50,962 bases of DNA from an uncultured Bacteroidota bacterium. Its GTDB lineage: Bacteria > Bacteroidota > Bacteroidia > Flavobacteriales > Flavobacteriaceae. Shown here in pieces: positions 38,574 through 47,220 of this stretch. Position numbers and translations under genes: made by a program. The stretch covers positions 1 to 50,962 of the forward strand of contig CABYAF010000005.1 of the NCBI GenBank assembly GCA_902516925.1. The letters run 5' to 3'. The notes under the pieces were generated by a model. That model saw only the letters and a list, made by a program, of their open reading frames with translations. It was not told the DNA's origin and made no database searches. The first letter of the stretch is position 1. The number at the start of each line of letters is the position of its first letter.

Positions 38574-38842
38574 TAAGTTTTTAAATTAGATGATAGTTCA
38601 ATTGAAATAGCAGATTTTTCAATTTTTAACTTACCAGCCATTGTCTCTATAACACAAGTAGTGCTTTTATCATCAAGTTCATTGATTCGTGCATGAACAC
38701 CCGAAGTTGTGACAATTCTATCACCTTTTTTTAAGTTTTTAAGAAACTTTTTCTCTTTACTGCTTTTCCTAAAAGAAGGAATTATTATAAAAAATAAAAA
38801 GACAAGAGCTGCAAGAAGTAAGTAGGGAAATTGAGATTCCAT
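38573..38842 (-). CDS. yajC: Preprotein translocase subunit YajC
   Basis: An 89-residue inner-membrane protein of the SecDF-YajC subcomplex. One transmembrane segment (about 5-22, YLLLAALVFLFFIIIPSF) is followed by a basic cytosolic stretch and KNLKKGDRIVTTSGVHARINELDDKSTTCVIET, the family's conserved region. It overlaps pyrD by one base (TAATG) and lies two bases downstream of the DUF1573 gene. The order nusB-DUF1573-yajC is well known in flavobacteria. Confidence 0.93.
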   Translation of the reverse strand: MESQFPYLLLAALVFLFFIIIPSFRKSSKEKKFLKNLKKGDRIVTTSGVHARINELDDKSTTCVIETMAGKLKIEKSAISIELSSNLKT

Positions 38843-38844
38843 AG

Positions 38845-39291
38845 TTAATTTGTTTTTGGTTCAACAAATGCTTGAATTCTTAGAAGTTGACCCCCACTTT
38901 GTGTATTAGCTGAAACTTTAACCATTTTTTGCTGTAGATCAGGTCTACCATTTGTGTCAAAGTTCACTTCAATCTCACCAGTTTCTCCCGGTTTAATTGG
39001 TACATTCTTTGGGTATTTTGGGACAGTACATCCACAACTTCCAATAGCATCTACAATATATAAATTGTTTTCACTAGTATTAGTAAATTTAAAAATTGTC
39101 TTTACAATCTCTCCCTCATTAATCAATCCAAAATCATGAAAAACTCTGTCAAAAGTTATTTCAGCATAGCTATTTTCTTTTTGGACACTTAATTTATTAT
39201 CAGTATTTATTTTACTGGATGCACTTTCATTGCAACCAAAAAACAAAATGGAAAAAGTTATCAAGACTAAAACATTTCTAAAATTTACCAT
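38845..39291 (-). CDS. DUF1573 family lipoprotein
   Basis: A 148-residue exported lipoprotein: hydrophobic segment VLVLITFSILFFGC with acylated Cys20, a linker, then an Ig-like (ASH/MSP-related) domain with the DUF1573 signature FDRVFHDFGLINEGEIVKTIFKFTNTSENNLYIVDAIGSCGCTVPKYPK. The CGCT motif inside the domain is characteristic; a role in surface assembly is suggested but unproven. It lies between nusB (28 bases upstream) and yajC. Confidence 0.9.
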   Translation of the reverse strand: MVNFRNVLVLITFSILFFGCNESASSKINTDNKLSVQKENSYAEITFDRVFHDFGLINEGEIVKTIFKFTNTSENNLYIVDAIGSCGCTVPKYPKNVPIKPGETGEIEVNFDTNGRPDLQQKMVKVSANTQSGGQLLRIQAFVEPKTN

Positions 39292-39319
39292 TGAAAATTT
39301 TTATTAAAATTACTAAAAT

Positions 39320-40210
39320 TTACGATATAAGACCTCGACCTTTTTTTACTATTAAACCTTCATTAGTTAAATCTTTCACAATGTTATCAATAACGCCATT
39401 GATAAACTTCCCAGAGCTCGGAGATGAAAACTCTTTAGCAATTTCTATATATTCATTTAAGGTGACCTTAGTTGGTATTGACGGGAAATAAAGTAGTTCT
39501 GCAGTTGAAGTAATGAGTATTACATAATCAATTCTAGCTATCCTATCAGATTCCCAGTTAGGAGTCCTTCCGCTGAGATGATCTTTCAAACTATCATATT
39601 CTGTTACAACCTGGTTTAAAAGTTCTTGACCAAATTTAATTTCATCTTGATAGTCAAATAAAGATGGTAGGTTAAATGAGTCTGGATTTTGAATATCAAC
39701 TTTTTCAATATTATTTAAAATAAATGAATTTATATATGGTAGGTCATTAACCCAATTTATATTTTGATCCTCAAAAAAATCATGTAGAAGATTAGACTGG
39801 GCAATAACATTTGAATATGCATCGATAAAAAAACCAAGATTATCTTCACTATTTGAATCAATATATTTTTTATTTAATATGATTAAATTTTCCTGGAGCT
39901 CTATTATATAGTTTAAGTTTAAATCCCAATTAATTATATTATTTCTTTTAAAACTCTTTGGATTTAATTTATTAAAAAAGAAAAAGTATGGATTCTTAGA
40001 TATAAATGAACAACTAAACTTTTTAGACTCCAGATTATTAAAATGAATATTTATCTCTTTAATAAGATCGATCATACAATATAGAAGGTCCAGTGAAGTT
40101 GAAGAGCTATTACTGATATATGTTTTTAAAGATTTACTATCTATTAATTCTATTGAATTTGAATAGGCAGATTGAATTACTAAAGTACGAATATGTCTTC
40201 TGTTTAACAT
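39320..40210 (-). CDS. nusB: Transcription antitermination factor NusB (long Bacteroidetes form)
   Basis: A 296-residue protein, about twice the usual 140. It begins MLNRRHIRTLVIQSAYS, the RNA-binding helix of NusB, and the C-terminal half (about 195-290) holds the rest of the NusB fold, with LSGRTPNWESDRIARIDYVILITSTAELLYFPSIPTKVTLNEYIEIAKEFSSPSSGKFINGVIDNI. A long, Asn/Asp/Ile-rich insert separates the two. NusB with NusE binds boxA in rRNA leaders; boxA-like elements are present at 33623 and 35553. It likely heads the nusB-DUF1573-yajC-pyrD operon. Confidence 0.92.
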   Translation of the reverse strand: MLNRRHIRTLVIQSAYSNSIELIDSKSLKTYISNSSSTSLDLLYCMIDLIKEINIHFNNLESKKFSCSFISKNPYFFFFNKLNPKSFKRNNIINWDLNLNYIIELQENLIILNKKYIDSNSEDNLGFFIDAYSNVIAQSNLLHDFFEDQNINWVNDLPYINSFILNNIEKVDIQNPDSFNLPSLFDYQDEIKFGQELLNQVVTEYDSLKDHLSGRTPNWESDRIARIDYVILITSTAELLYFPSIPTKVTLNEYIEIAKEFSSPSSGKFINGVIDNIVKDLTNEGLIVKKGRGLIS

Positions 40211-40226
40211 CTTTAAAGAACTAAAT

Positions 40227-40234
40227 CAAAATTA
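40227..40234 (-). promoter_or_regulatory. -7 box upstream of nusB
   Basis: On the minus strand TAATTTTG matches TAnnTTTG. Its G lies 17 bases from the nusB ATG, leaving a leader of about 10-13 bases. No -33 TTG is evident. Confidence 0.5.
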
Positions 40235-40280
40235 GTTAATTATTAGGATATAAATAGGATTTAATAGAATTAATAAAGTT

Positions 40281-40288
40281 TATATTTG
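40281..40288 (+). promoter_or_regulatory. -7 box upstream of the ABC exporter
   Basis: TATATTTG matches TAnnTTTG. Its G is 10 bases before the ATG at 40298, so a leader of only a few bases is predicted. It overlaps an in-frame TTG at 40286, which supports the ATG as the true start. Confidence 0.5.
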
Positions 40289-40297
40289 TTTAAGACC

Positions 40298-42055
40298 ATG
40301 AGAGAGCTAAGGAGATTAAATAAATTTCTTATAAAGTATAGAGGTAGACTTCTTCTTGGCCTTCTGATAACCATAATATCAAGAGTTTTCTCTTTAGTTA
40401 CTCCAAGACTTGTTGGAGATTCTATGACTACAATTGAAAATTATCTCACTCTTAATAACATATCTCCAGATGAACTGAAGGATGTTCTCTTTTTTAATAT
40501 TGTATTGATTATAGGTGCTTCTCTTATTTCTGGATTCTTTACATTCTTAATGAGACAAACAATAATTAATGTATCAAGATTCATTGAGTTTGATGTTAAG
40601 AATGAAATTTTTTCTCATTATCAATCCCTAGACCAAATATTTTATAAAAAAAATAGAACAGGAGACTTAATGAATAGAATTAGTGAAGATGTAAGTAAAG
40701 TTAGAATGTACTATGGGCCTGTATTAATGTATGGGACTAATGCCATAGTGTTATTCACTATTATAATATTTTATATGTACAGTGTAGCTCCAAGACTTAC
40801 AATTTATAGTTTAATTCCATTACCTATCTTATCAGTTTTTATCTACAGGATAAGTAATCTTATAAACAAGAAGAGTACTTTAGTTCAAGAGAGTCTTTCT
40901 GACCTTTCAACATATTCTCAGGAGAGTTTTAGTGGAATATCTGTATTAAAGTCATTTAATATTCAAGATATCATTTTTAATAGGTTTGATAAATATGCAT
41001 TTAATAGTTTTAAAAACAACTTGAGTCTTGCAAAGATTCAAGCTTGGTTCTTCCCAATTATTCTTTTCCTAATTGGGCTAAGTAATCTAATTGTTATTTA
41101 TATAGGTGGTAAAGAGTTCATTGATGGTAATATTGAGATTGGAGTAATTGCTGAGTTTATTATTTATGTAAACATGTTGACTTGGCCAGTAACACTTGTT
41201 GGCTGGGTAACATCAATTGTGAAGCAAGCTGAGGCTTCTCAAAAAAGAATTAATGAGTTCTTAGATTCATCAACTTCACTACAAAATGGAGAATCTAAAT
41301 TAGGGGATAGCAAGAATAAGGATATTACATTTAAAAACGTTTATTTTAAATATGATCAAACAGGAATAGAAATTTTTAAATCATTTAATCTAAAAATTAA
41401 GTCAGGAAAAGTGTTGGGTATTGTTGGTAAGGTAGGATCTGGAAAAACTACTGTAATGGATTTAATTTCAAGAATATATGATCCACAAAATGGAGATATT
41501 TTTATTGGAGATAAGAATATAAAGTCTATTGAGATTAGTGAATTAAGAAGTTTAATAAGCTACGTCCCTCAAAATAATTTTTTATTTTCTGAAACTATAA
41601 AGAAGAATATTGAATTTGGCAATCCTAATTCATCAATAGATGATATAACTAATGCAGCTAAATTAGCAGAGATTGATCTAGAGATTGAAGAATTTGAAAA
41701 TGGCTATAACACGATTCTTGGTGAAAGAGGTGTAACACTATCAGGTGGTCAAGCTCAAAGGATTTCAATTGCAAGGTCATTTATAAAGGATTCTGAGATA
41801 TATTTATTTGATGATTGTTTTTCTTCTCTAGACTCAGATACTGAGGATAGAATCCTAAATAATTTAAAAAATAATTTTCATAATAAAACACTAATAATAA
41901 TTAGCCATAGAGTTTCATGTGTCAAGCATGCAGATAATATTATTGTACTAAATAATGGAAAAATTATTCAAAATGGAAGTCACAATGAATTAATAAAAAA
42001 TGAAGGATACTATAAGGATCTCTACCTAAAGCAAAACACTGAAATTAATGAGTAG
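40298..42055 (+). CDS. ABC-type exporter (fused permease and ATPase)
   Basis: A 585-residue half-transporter of the MsbA/multidrug class. Six membrane spans occupy about residues 15-310. The nucleotide-binding domain has Walker A GKVGSGKTT (about 378-386), the Q-loop in YVPQNNFLF, the signature LSGGQAQR, and Walker B EIYLFDDCFSSLD followed by the H-loop ISHR. The residue after Walker B's Asp is Asp rather than the usual catalytic Glu (DDCFSSLD), as also seen in some flavobacterial relatives; this may slow ATP hydrolysis. The ATG at 40298 is preferred over a TTG at 40286 that lies in the -7 box. Substrate (lipid, drug or peptide) is unknown. Divergent from nusB. Confidence 0.9.
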   Translation: MRELRRLNKFLIKYRGRLLLGLLITIISRVFSLVTPRLVGDSMTTIENYLTLNNISPDELKDVLFFNIVLIIGASLISGFFTFLMRQTIINVSRFIEFDVKNEIFSHYQSLDQIFYKKNRTGDLMNRISEDVSKVRMYYGPVLMYGTNAIVLFTIIIFYMYSVAPRLTIYSLIPLPILSVFIYRISNLINKKSTLVQESLSDLSTYSQESFSGISVLKSFNIQDIIFNRFDKYAFNSFKNNLSLAKIQAWFFPIILFLIGLSNLIVIYIGGKEFIDGNIEIGVIAEFIIYVNMLTWPVTLVGWVTSIVKQAEASQKRINEFLDSSTSLQNGESKLGDSKNKDITFKNVYFKYDQTGIEIFKSFNLKIKSGKVLGIVGKVGSGKTTVMDLISRIYDPQNGDIFIGDKNIKSIEISELRSLISYVPQNNFLFSETIKKNIEFGNPNSSIDDITNAAKLAEIDLEIEEFENGYNTILGERGVTLSGGQAQRISIARSFIKDSEIYLFDDCFSSLDSDTEDRILNNLKNNFHNKTLIIISHRVSCVKHADNIIVLNNGKIIQNGSHNELIKNEGYYKDLYLKQNTEINE

Positions 42056-42086
42056 ATTTGATTATATTTGATTAAAATAAAAAATT

Positions 42087-42494
42087 ATGGAAAATCAAAA
42101 CGATTATAATGCTGAGGAAATATTTTCAAAGGCATTAAGAGCTGGAAGAAGAACTTATTTTTTTGATGTAAGAGAAACTAAAGCTGGAGATTATTATTTA
42201 ACTATTACTGAAAGCAAAAAATTTACTAATGAAGATGGTACGTTTTTCTACAAGAAGCATAAAATCTATCTATATAAAGAAGATTTTGCTGAGTTTAACT
42301 CTTCTTTAAAAGAAACATGTGATTATATTATTGAAAATAAAGGTGAAGAGGTAATAAGTGAAAAGCATGATAAGGATTTTGAATTAAAAAAAGAAAAATC
42401 AGAAAATACTGAGGCAAAAAAGGAAGAAAAAGAAGATGAAAAAGAGGAGGAAAAAGATTTTGCAGATGTAGATTTTGAAAATGATGATGAATAG
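42087..42494 (+). CDS. PUR-family (DUF3276) nucleic-acid-binding protein
   Basis: A 135-residue protein with a PUR-alpha-type fold at the N-terminus (IFSKALRAGRRTYFFDVRETKAGDYYLTITESKK, then FYKKHKIYLYKEDFAEFNSSLKETCDYIIE), as in Borrelia and Bacteroidetes PUR proteins that bind single-stranded DNA or RNA. The last 45 residues are an extremely acidic/basic tail rich in Glu, Lys and Asp, probably disordered. It lies 31 bases downstream of the ABC exporter and may share its transcript. In vivo role unknown. Confidence 0.88.
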   Translation: MENQNDYNAEEIFSKALRAGRRTYFFDVRETKAGDYYLTITESKKFTNEDGTFFYKKHKIYLYKEDFAEFNSSLKETCDYIIENKGEEVISEKHDKDFELKKEKSENTEAKKEEKEDEKEEEKDFADVDFENDDE

Positions 42495-42516
42495 ATTCTA
42501 ATTTAAAAAACCCACA

Positions 42517-45030
42517 ATGAAAAAAATTCTATTTCTATTAGCACCAATTTTTTGTTTAAATGCTCAAGTTGATCTTAGTTATTATTTAGGTGATACAAGC
42601 AATTATAATCAATCAATACCAACACCAGAAAGTATAATCGGGCATCAAGTTGGAGAGCTCCATGTAAGTCATGATAAATTAAGTCATTATGTCCAAGAGG
42701 TCTCAAAGAATTCTGATAGAGTAAAATTAGTCAACCGAGGTAAAACCTATGAAAATAGGACTTCATGGCTAATGATTATAACGAGTGAATCAAATCACAC
42801 AAGGCTCGAAGAAATTAGAAAAAATCATTTAGAATTATCAAATTCAAAAAACAAAAATATTGACGTAACAAATATGCCGATAGTTGTCTATCAAGGCTTT
42901 TCTGTTCATGGAGATGAACCAAGTGGAACTAATGCGAGCTTACCTCTAATCTACCATCTTTTAGCAAGTAATTCAGAAGAGACGAAAGAATTATTAAACG
43001 ATGTTGTGATATTATTAGATCCAAGCCTTAATCCAGACGGACTTCAACGTTTTTCTCAATGGGCAAACAGCAATAAAAATCAGAGTTTAAATCCTGATAA
43101 TAATGATAGAGAGTATAATCAATATTGGCCAAGAGCAAGGACTAACCATTATTGGTTTGATTTGAATAGAGATTATTTACCTAATCAGTTAATAGAAAGT
43201 AATTTTAAAATTCAAACTTACACTGAATGGCTGCCTAATATTATGACCGATCATCATGAGATGGGCACAAATTCATCTTTTTTCTTTCAACCAGGTGTTC
43301 CAGAGAGAAAGAATCCATTAATTTCAGATTTAAATCAAGATTTAACACGAGAGATTGCTACTTTTCATGAAGAAGCTCTAAATGAGATTGGATCTCTGTA
43401 TTACTCTGAGGAGAGCTTCGATGATTTTTATTTTGGTAAGGGATCAACCTATCCTGATGCAAATGGAGGAATTGGAATTTTGTTTGAACAAGGAAGTTCA
43501 AGGGGACACATACAAGAAAGTGACAATGGAATTATCACATTTCCTTTCACAATTAAGAACCAACTTGCCACAGCTTTTTCAACTCTAAAGGCTGCCAAAA
43601 ATATGAGAGTTAAGTTGCTCAATTATATGAAGAATTTTTTTGATGATCAAATTGATTTAAATTTAAAAAGAACTAAAAATATTGTTTTTGGTAAGCTTAA
43701 AGATAAGTCAACTGTTTATCATCTTGCAGACATACTTAAAAGTCACAAGATTAAATTTAATAGTATTTCTAAAGACATTGTAATTAATGGAAAAAAGTAT
43801 CTAAAGGATAATAGCTATATAGTACCAATGAATCAACCAAAAAGAACACTTATTGAAGCTATGTTTTATACCCAAACAAAATTCAACGATAGCCTTTTTT
43901 ACGATGTGTCTTCTTGGACTTTTCCATTAGCTTTTAATGTCAACTATGACTATACAGATGGAATGAGTCAATCAAATATTTCTAGCCTTACAGATGATGA
44001 AGTTGATAACTTAGTTAAACCAAGTGGTGCTGTAGATAATAAATCCGATTATGCATATATTTTTGAGCCTCACGAATATTATACTCAATCTGCGATTTAT
44101 AAAATTTTAGATGAAGGTCTAAGAGTCAAAACTGCAACAAGAAAGTTTTCTATAAAAGGCAAAGAATACGATTACGGTACATATATGATACCGGTTCAAA
44201 GTCAAGAATTGAACTCTGATGAAATTTATGAATTATTGAATGAAGTATCTAAGGAGTATAATGTGAATTTTGAATCACACTCAACTGGTATTACTGATGG
44301 AATTGACTTTGGTTCTAATAATTTCATAATTGTTAAACAACCAAAAATTGGATTAATTGTAGGAGATGGTGTCAGAAGTTATGATGCTGGGGAAATTTGG
44401 CATCTTCTTGATGTTAGATATGATATTCCTATCTCAAAGCTTGACATTGGTAATCTTGGATTCATTGACCTAAATAAATATTCTCACATTATTTTACCAG
44501 ATTATAATGGAAGCAGGATTAATTCAGGTCAGGTAGAAGAATATGTAAATAATGGTGGGAACCTTATTGCATATAGAAATTCTATAAGATGGGTTTCTAA
44601 TAATATTGATGAGATTGAATTATTATCTAATGATTTAGTTGCAAATGATGTAGCTTTTGATGAGAGACAAGCATTTTATGGCGCTCAACAGACAGGAGGG
44701 GCAATATTTAATTCTATAATTGATAAAAGTCATCCAATCAACTATGGTATTGAGTCAAGTACTCTGCCTCTCTTCAGAAATTCAAATGTTTACATGACTA
44801 AAGACCAACAAAGCTTTAATAATCCTATATTATATACAGAAAGTCCGTTAATTAGTGGATATATATCTGAGGAAAACCTTTCTTTGGTCAAGAAGTCATC
44901 ACCATTTAAACTAATTAGAAAAGGTAAGGGTAAAATCTTGTTAATGACAGATAATACAAACTTTAGAGCATTTTGGTTTGGGACTAACAGGATTCTGCTT
45001 AATATGCTATTTCACTCAAATATAATGTAG
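42517..45030 (+). CDS. Exported M14 family zinc carboxypeptidase
   Basis: An 837-residue secreted metallopeptidase. A signal peptide (about 1-16) precedes the M14 domain. Zinc-site landmarks are HGDEPSG (His131, Glu134) and TDHHEMG (His246/247), with LDPSLNPDGLQRFSQW and FDLNRDY for substrate binding and GILFEQGSSRG (probable catalytic Glu). A C-terminal part (about 620-835), with IVGDGVRSYDAGEIWHLLD and VEEYVNNGGNLIAYRN, resembles a glutamine-amidotransferase-like fold fused in many Bacteroidetes M14 enzymes. It would trim peptides in the periplasm or outside the cell. Convergent with recQ, leaving a single base between the stops. Confidence 0.92.
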   Translation: MKKILFLLAPIFCLNAQVDLSYYLGDTSNYNQSIPTPESIIGHQVGELHVSHDKLSHYVQEVSKNSDRVKLVNRGKTYENRTSWLMIITSESNHTRLEEIRKNHLELSNSKNKNIDVTNMPIVVYQGFSVHGDEPSGTNASLPLIYHLLASNSEETKELLNDVVILLDPSLNPDGLQRFSQWANSNKNQSLNPDNNDREYNQYWPRARTNHYWFDLNRDYLPNQLIESNFKIQTYTEWLPNIMTDHHEMGTNSSFFFQPGVPERKNPLISDLNQDLTREIATFHEEALNEIGSLYYSEESFDDFYFGKGSTYPDANGGIGILFEQGSSRGHIQESDNGIITFPFTIKNQLATAFSTLKAAKNMRVKLLNYMKNFFDDQIDLNLKRTKNIVFGKLKDKSTVYHLADILKSHKIKFNSISKDIVINGKKYLKDNSYIVPMNQPKRTLIEAMFYTQTKFNDSLFYDVSSWTFPLAFNVNYDYTDGMSQSNISSLTDDEVDNLVKPSGAVDNKSDYAYIFEPHEYYTQSAIYKILDEGLRVKTATRKFSIKGKEYDYGTYMIPVQSQELNSDEIYELLNEVSKEYNVNFESHSTGITDGIDFGSNNFIIVKQPKIGLIVGDGVRSYDAGEIWHLLDVRYDIPISKLDIGNLGFIDLNKYSHIILPDYNGSRINSGQVEEYVNNGGNLIAYRNSIRWVSNNIDEIELLSNDLVANDVAFDERQAFYGAQQTGGAIFNSIIDKSHPINYGIESSTLPLFRNSNVYMTKDQQSFNNPILYTESPLISGYISEENLSLVKKSSPFKLIRKGKGKILLMTDNTNFRAFWFGTNRILLNMLFHSNIM

Positions 45031-45031
45031 T

Positions 45032-47158
45032 CTATGAAACATCACTTATGAATTTTACTCTGAAAATTCTGAGTTCCTCTTCATCATAATCCCCATCAAA
45101 TTCTTTGAGTGCATACAAAATGTCCTCACTTTCACTCTCTAGGAAATATTCATGAAGTTCTTCTTGTTGATCTTCATCAAGAATATCATCTACATAATAA
45201 TCGATATTTAGTTTTGTTCCAGAGAAAACAATACTTTCAAGTTCTGATAATAAAACATTGAATTCAATACCACGAGATTCGCTTATCTCATCAAGTGGTA
45301 TTTTTTTATCTACATTTTGGATCAGTGAAAGTTTTTTTGATGATTTTGAGCCTGCAGTTCTTAAAATAATATCATGTGATTTTTTAATATTATTTTCCTG
45401 GATGTGTTTTTTAATAAGTTCTATAAACTGAGAACCAAATTTATTAACCTTACCCTCTCCTACTCCATTTATATTTTTAAATTCATCAATAGTCTCAGGA
45501 TATTTATATGTCATGTCTTCAAGAGAAAACTCTTGAAATATTGCATATGGAGGCAGTGATCTACTTTTAGCAATTTCTTTTCTAAGAATTTTTAATTTAT
45601 TAAATAAGTCATTATCAATTACCGATGCTTTAACAGACTGGTTCTCTATTTTTCCAGTCTTACTAAAGTCATTATCCCTTGAAACATAAAATTCTTTTGG
45701 ATTTGAGATAAATTCTTTTCCAGAATTTGATATTTTAATAGAGTTAAAGTCAGAAATATCTTTCTCAAGAAGACCTTCAACAACTGAATAAGTAATAATT
45801 GTTCTCCAAAACTTTTCATCAATCCCATCTTTTTCATCAAAAGGTAAATTTTTAACGATCTCTTTAATTAGGACTTTTTTATTATTCAAGAAATGATTTT
45901 TAAGTAAAATCAATAATTGATCTTTTACATTTATTTTCTTTTTTTCGTTCTTTGAATTATCATCCATTTCATGATCATTATTAATATTTGGATCATATTT
46001 TTCTCCAAAGTAACTAAGTAAAAATTTTCTTCTTGAGATAGATGATTCTGCAAAATTAGCGACTTCTTTAAGCAACATAACACCAATGTTCCTTTCCGAT
46101 GATTTCTTCTTGGATAAAAGTTTTTCTAATTTTTCAACATCTTTATAGGAATAATACATAAGGCAATGACCTTTTCCGCCATCTCTTCCAGCTCTTCCAG
46201 TCTCCTGGTAATAACCTTCAATACTTTTTGGCACACTATAGTGGACAACATACCTAACATCCGGTTTATCAATCCCCATTCCAAAAGCTATAGTGGCTAC
46301 TATAACATCACATTCATCTTTAAGAAACTTATCTTGATTCTCTTCTCTATTTTTTTTCTCAAGTCCTGCATGATATGGCAAACTTTTGACACCATTCATA
46401 TTTAGCAATTGGGATAGTTCCTCTACATTTTTTCTAGATAGGCAGTAGATTATTCCAGATTCATTTTGATTTGACTTTATGAATTTTAGAAGGTCAATAT
46501 CCGTATTATCATTTTTAGCTCTTACCTCATAATATAAATTGTGTCGATTAAATGATGACTTGAATATTTTTGAATTATCAATTTTTAGATTCTTTATTAT
46601 GTCATCTTGAACTTTAGGTGTTGCAGTTGCTGTTAAAGCAATAATCTTGATATTAGAATTAATTTGATCAATTATATCTCTTATCTTTCTGTATTCTGGT
46701 CTAAAATCATGTCCCCATTCAGATATACAATGAGCCTCATCAATAGCTAGAAATGATATATTTGACTTCTTAAGAAATTCAATAGTATTTGTCTTAGATA
46801 GTGTTTCAGGAGCAACAAATAGCACCTTTGTTTTTTTTGTCAGTACATCATTTTTAACTTTTTCTATTTCATCTTTGCTCAACGTTGAATTTAAAACATG
46901 TGCAATTGAATCTTTTGTACTATTAGTGCGAATCAAATCAACTTGATTCTTCATTAATGCAATCAAAGGAGACACTACTATAGCTGTACCATCTAATATC
47001 ATTGCAGGTAGTTGATAACATAAAGATTTACCTCCTCCTGTTGGCATTATAACAAAAGAGTTATTTCCTTCAAGAAGATTATTAATTATTGGTTCTTGTA
47101 AATTTTTAAAGGATGTAAAACCAAACTTCTCTTTTAATTGGCTCTTTAGACTATCCAA
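45032..47158 (-). CDS. recQ: RecQ family ATP-dependent DNA helicase
   Basis: A 708-residue superfamily 2 helicase for 3'-5' unwinding in recombination and repair. Walker A PTGGGKSLCYQ starts at about 39, the DEAH box is at 140-143 (AIDEAHCISEWGHDFR), motif VI is YYQETGRAGRDG, a winged-helix part follows, and an HRDC domain lies at about 520-600 (YPETIDEFKNINGVGEGKVNKF). The expected four-cysteine zinc site after the helicase domain is missing: the segment FGEKYDPNINNDHEMDDNSK (about residues 387-406) has no Cys. The C-terminal 100 residues are acidic. It is divergent from kdsD. Confidence 0.94.
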   Translation of the reverse strand: MDSLKSQLKEKFGFTSFKNLQEPIINNLLEGNNSFVIMPTGGGKSLCYQLPAMILDGTAIVVSPLIALMKNQVDLIRTNSTKDSIAHVLNSTLSKDEIEKVKNDVLTKKTKVLFVAPETLSKTNTIEFLKKSNISFLAIDEAHCISEWGHDFRPEYRKIRDIIDQINSNIKIIALTATATPKVQDDIIKNLKIDNSKIFKSSFNRHNLYYEVRAKNDNTDIDLLKFIKSNQNESGIIYCLSRKNVEELSQLLNMNGVKSLPYHAGLEKKNREENQDKFLKDECDVIVATIAFGMGIDKPDVRYVVHYSVPKSIEGYYQETGRAGRDGGKGHCLMYYSYKDVEKLEKLLSKKKSSERNIGVMLLKEVANFAESSISRRKFLLSYFGEKYDPNINNDHEMDDNSKNEKKKINVKDQLLILLKNHFLNNKKVLIKEIVKNLPFDEKDGIDEKFWRTIITYSVVEGLLEKDISDFNSIKISNSGKEFISNPKEFYVSRDNDFSKTGKIENQSVKASVIDNDLFNKLKILRKEIAKSRSLPPYAIFQEFSLEDMTYKYPETIDEFKNINGVGEGKVNKFGSQFIELIKKHIQENNIKKSHDIILRTAGSKSSKKLSLIQNVDKKIPLDEISESRGIEFNVLLSELESIVFSGTKLNIDYYVDDILDEDQQEELHEYFLESESEDILYALKEFDGDYDEEELRIFRVKFISDVS

Positions 47159-47180
47159 ACTTTAGTTTTTTCAAATTGTT

Positions 47181-47188
47181 TAAATTTG
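47181..47188 (+). promoter_or_regulatory. -7 box upstream of kdsD
   Basis: TAAATTTG matches TAnnTTTG in the 62-base recQ-kdsD intergenic region. Transcription would start near 47193-47195, about 26 bases before the TTG start. No -33 TTG is seen at proper spacing. Confidence 0.5.
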
Positions 47189-47220
47189 CACTATATACAA
47201 TTTAAAATAAATTTCCCATT

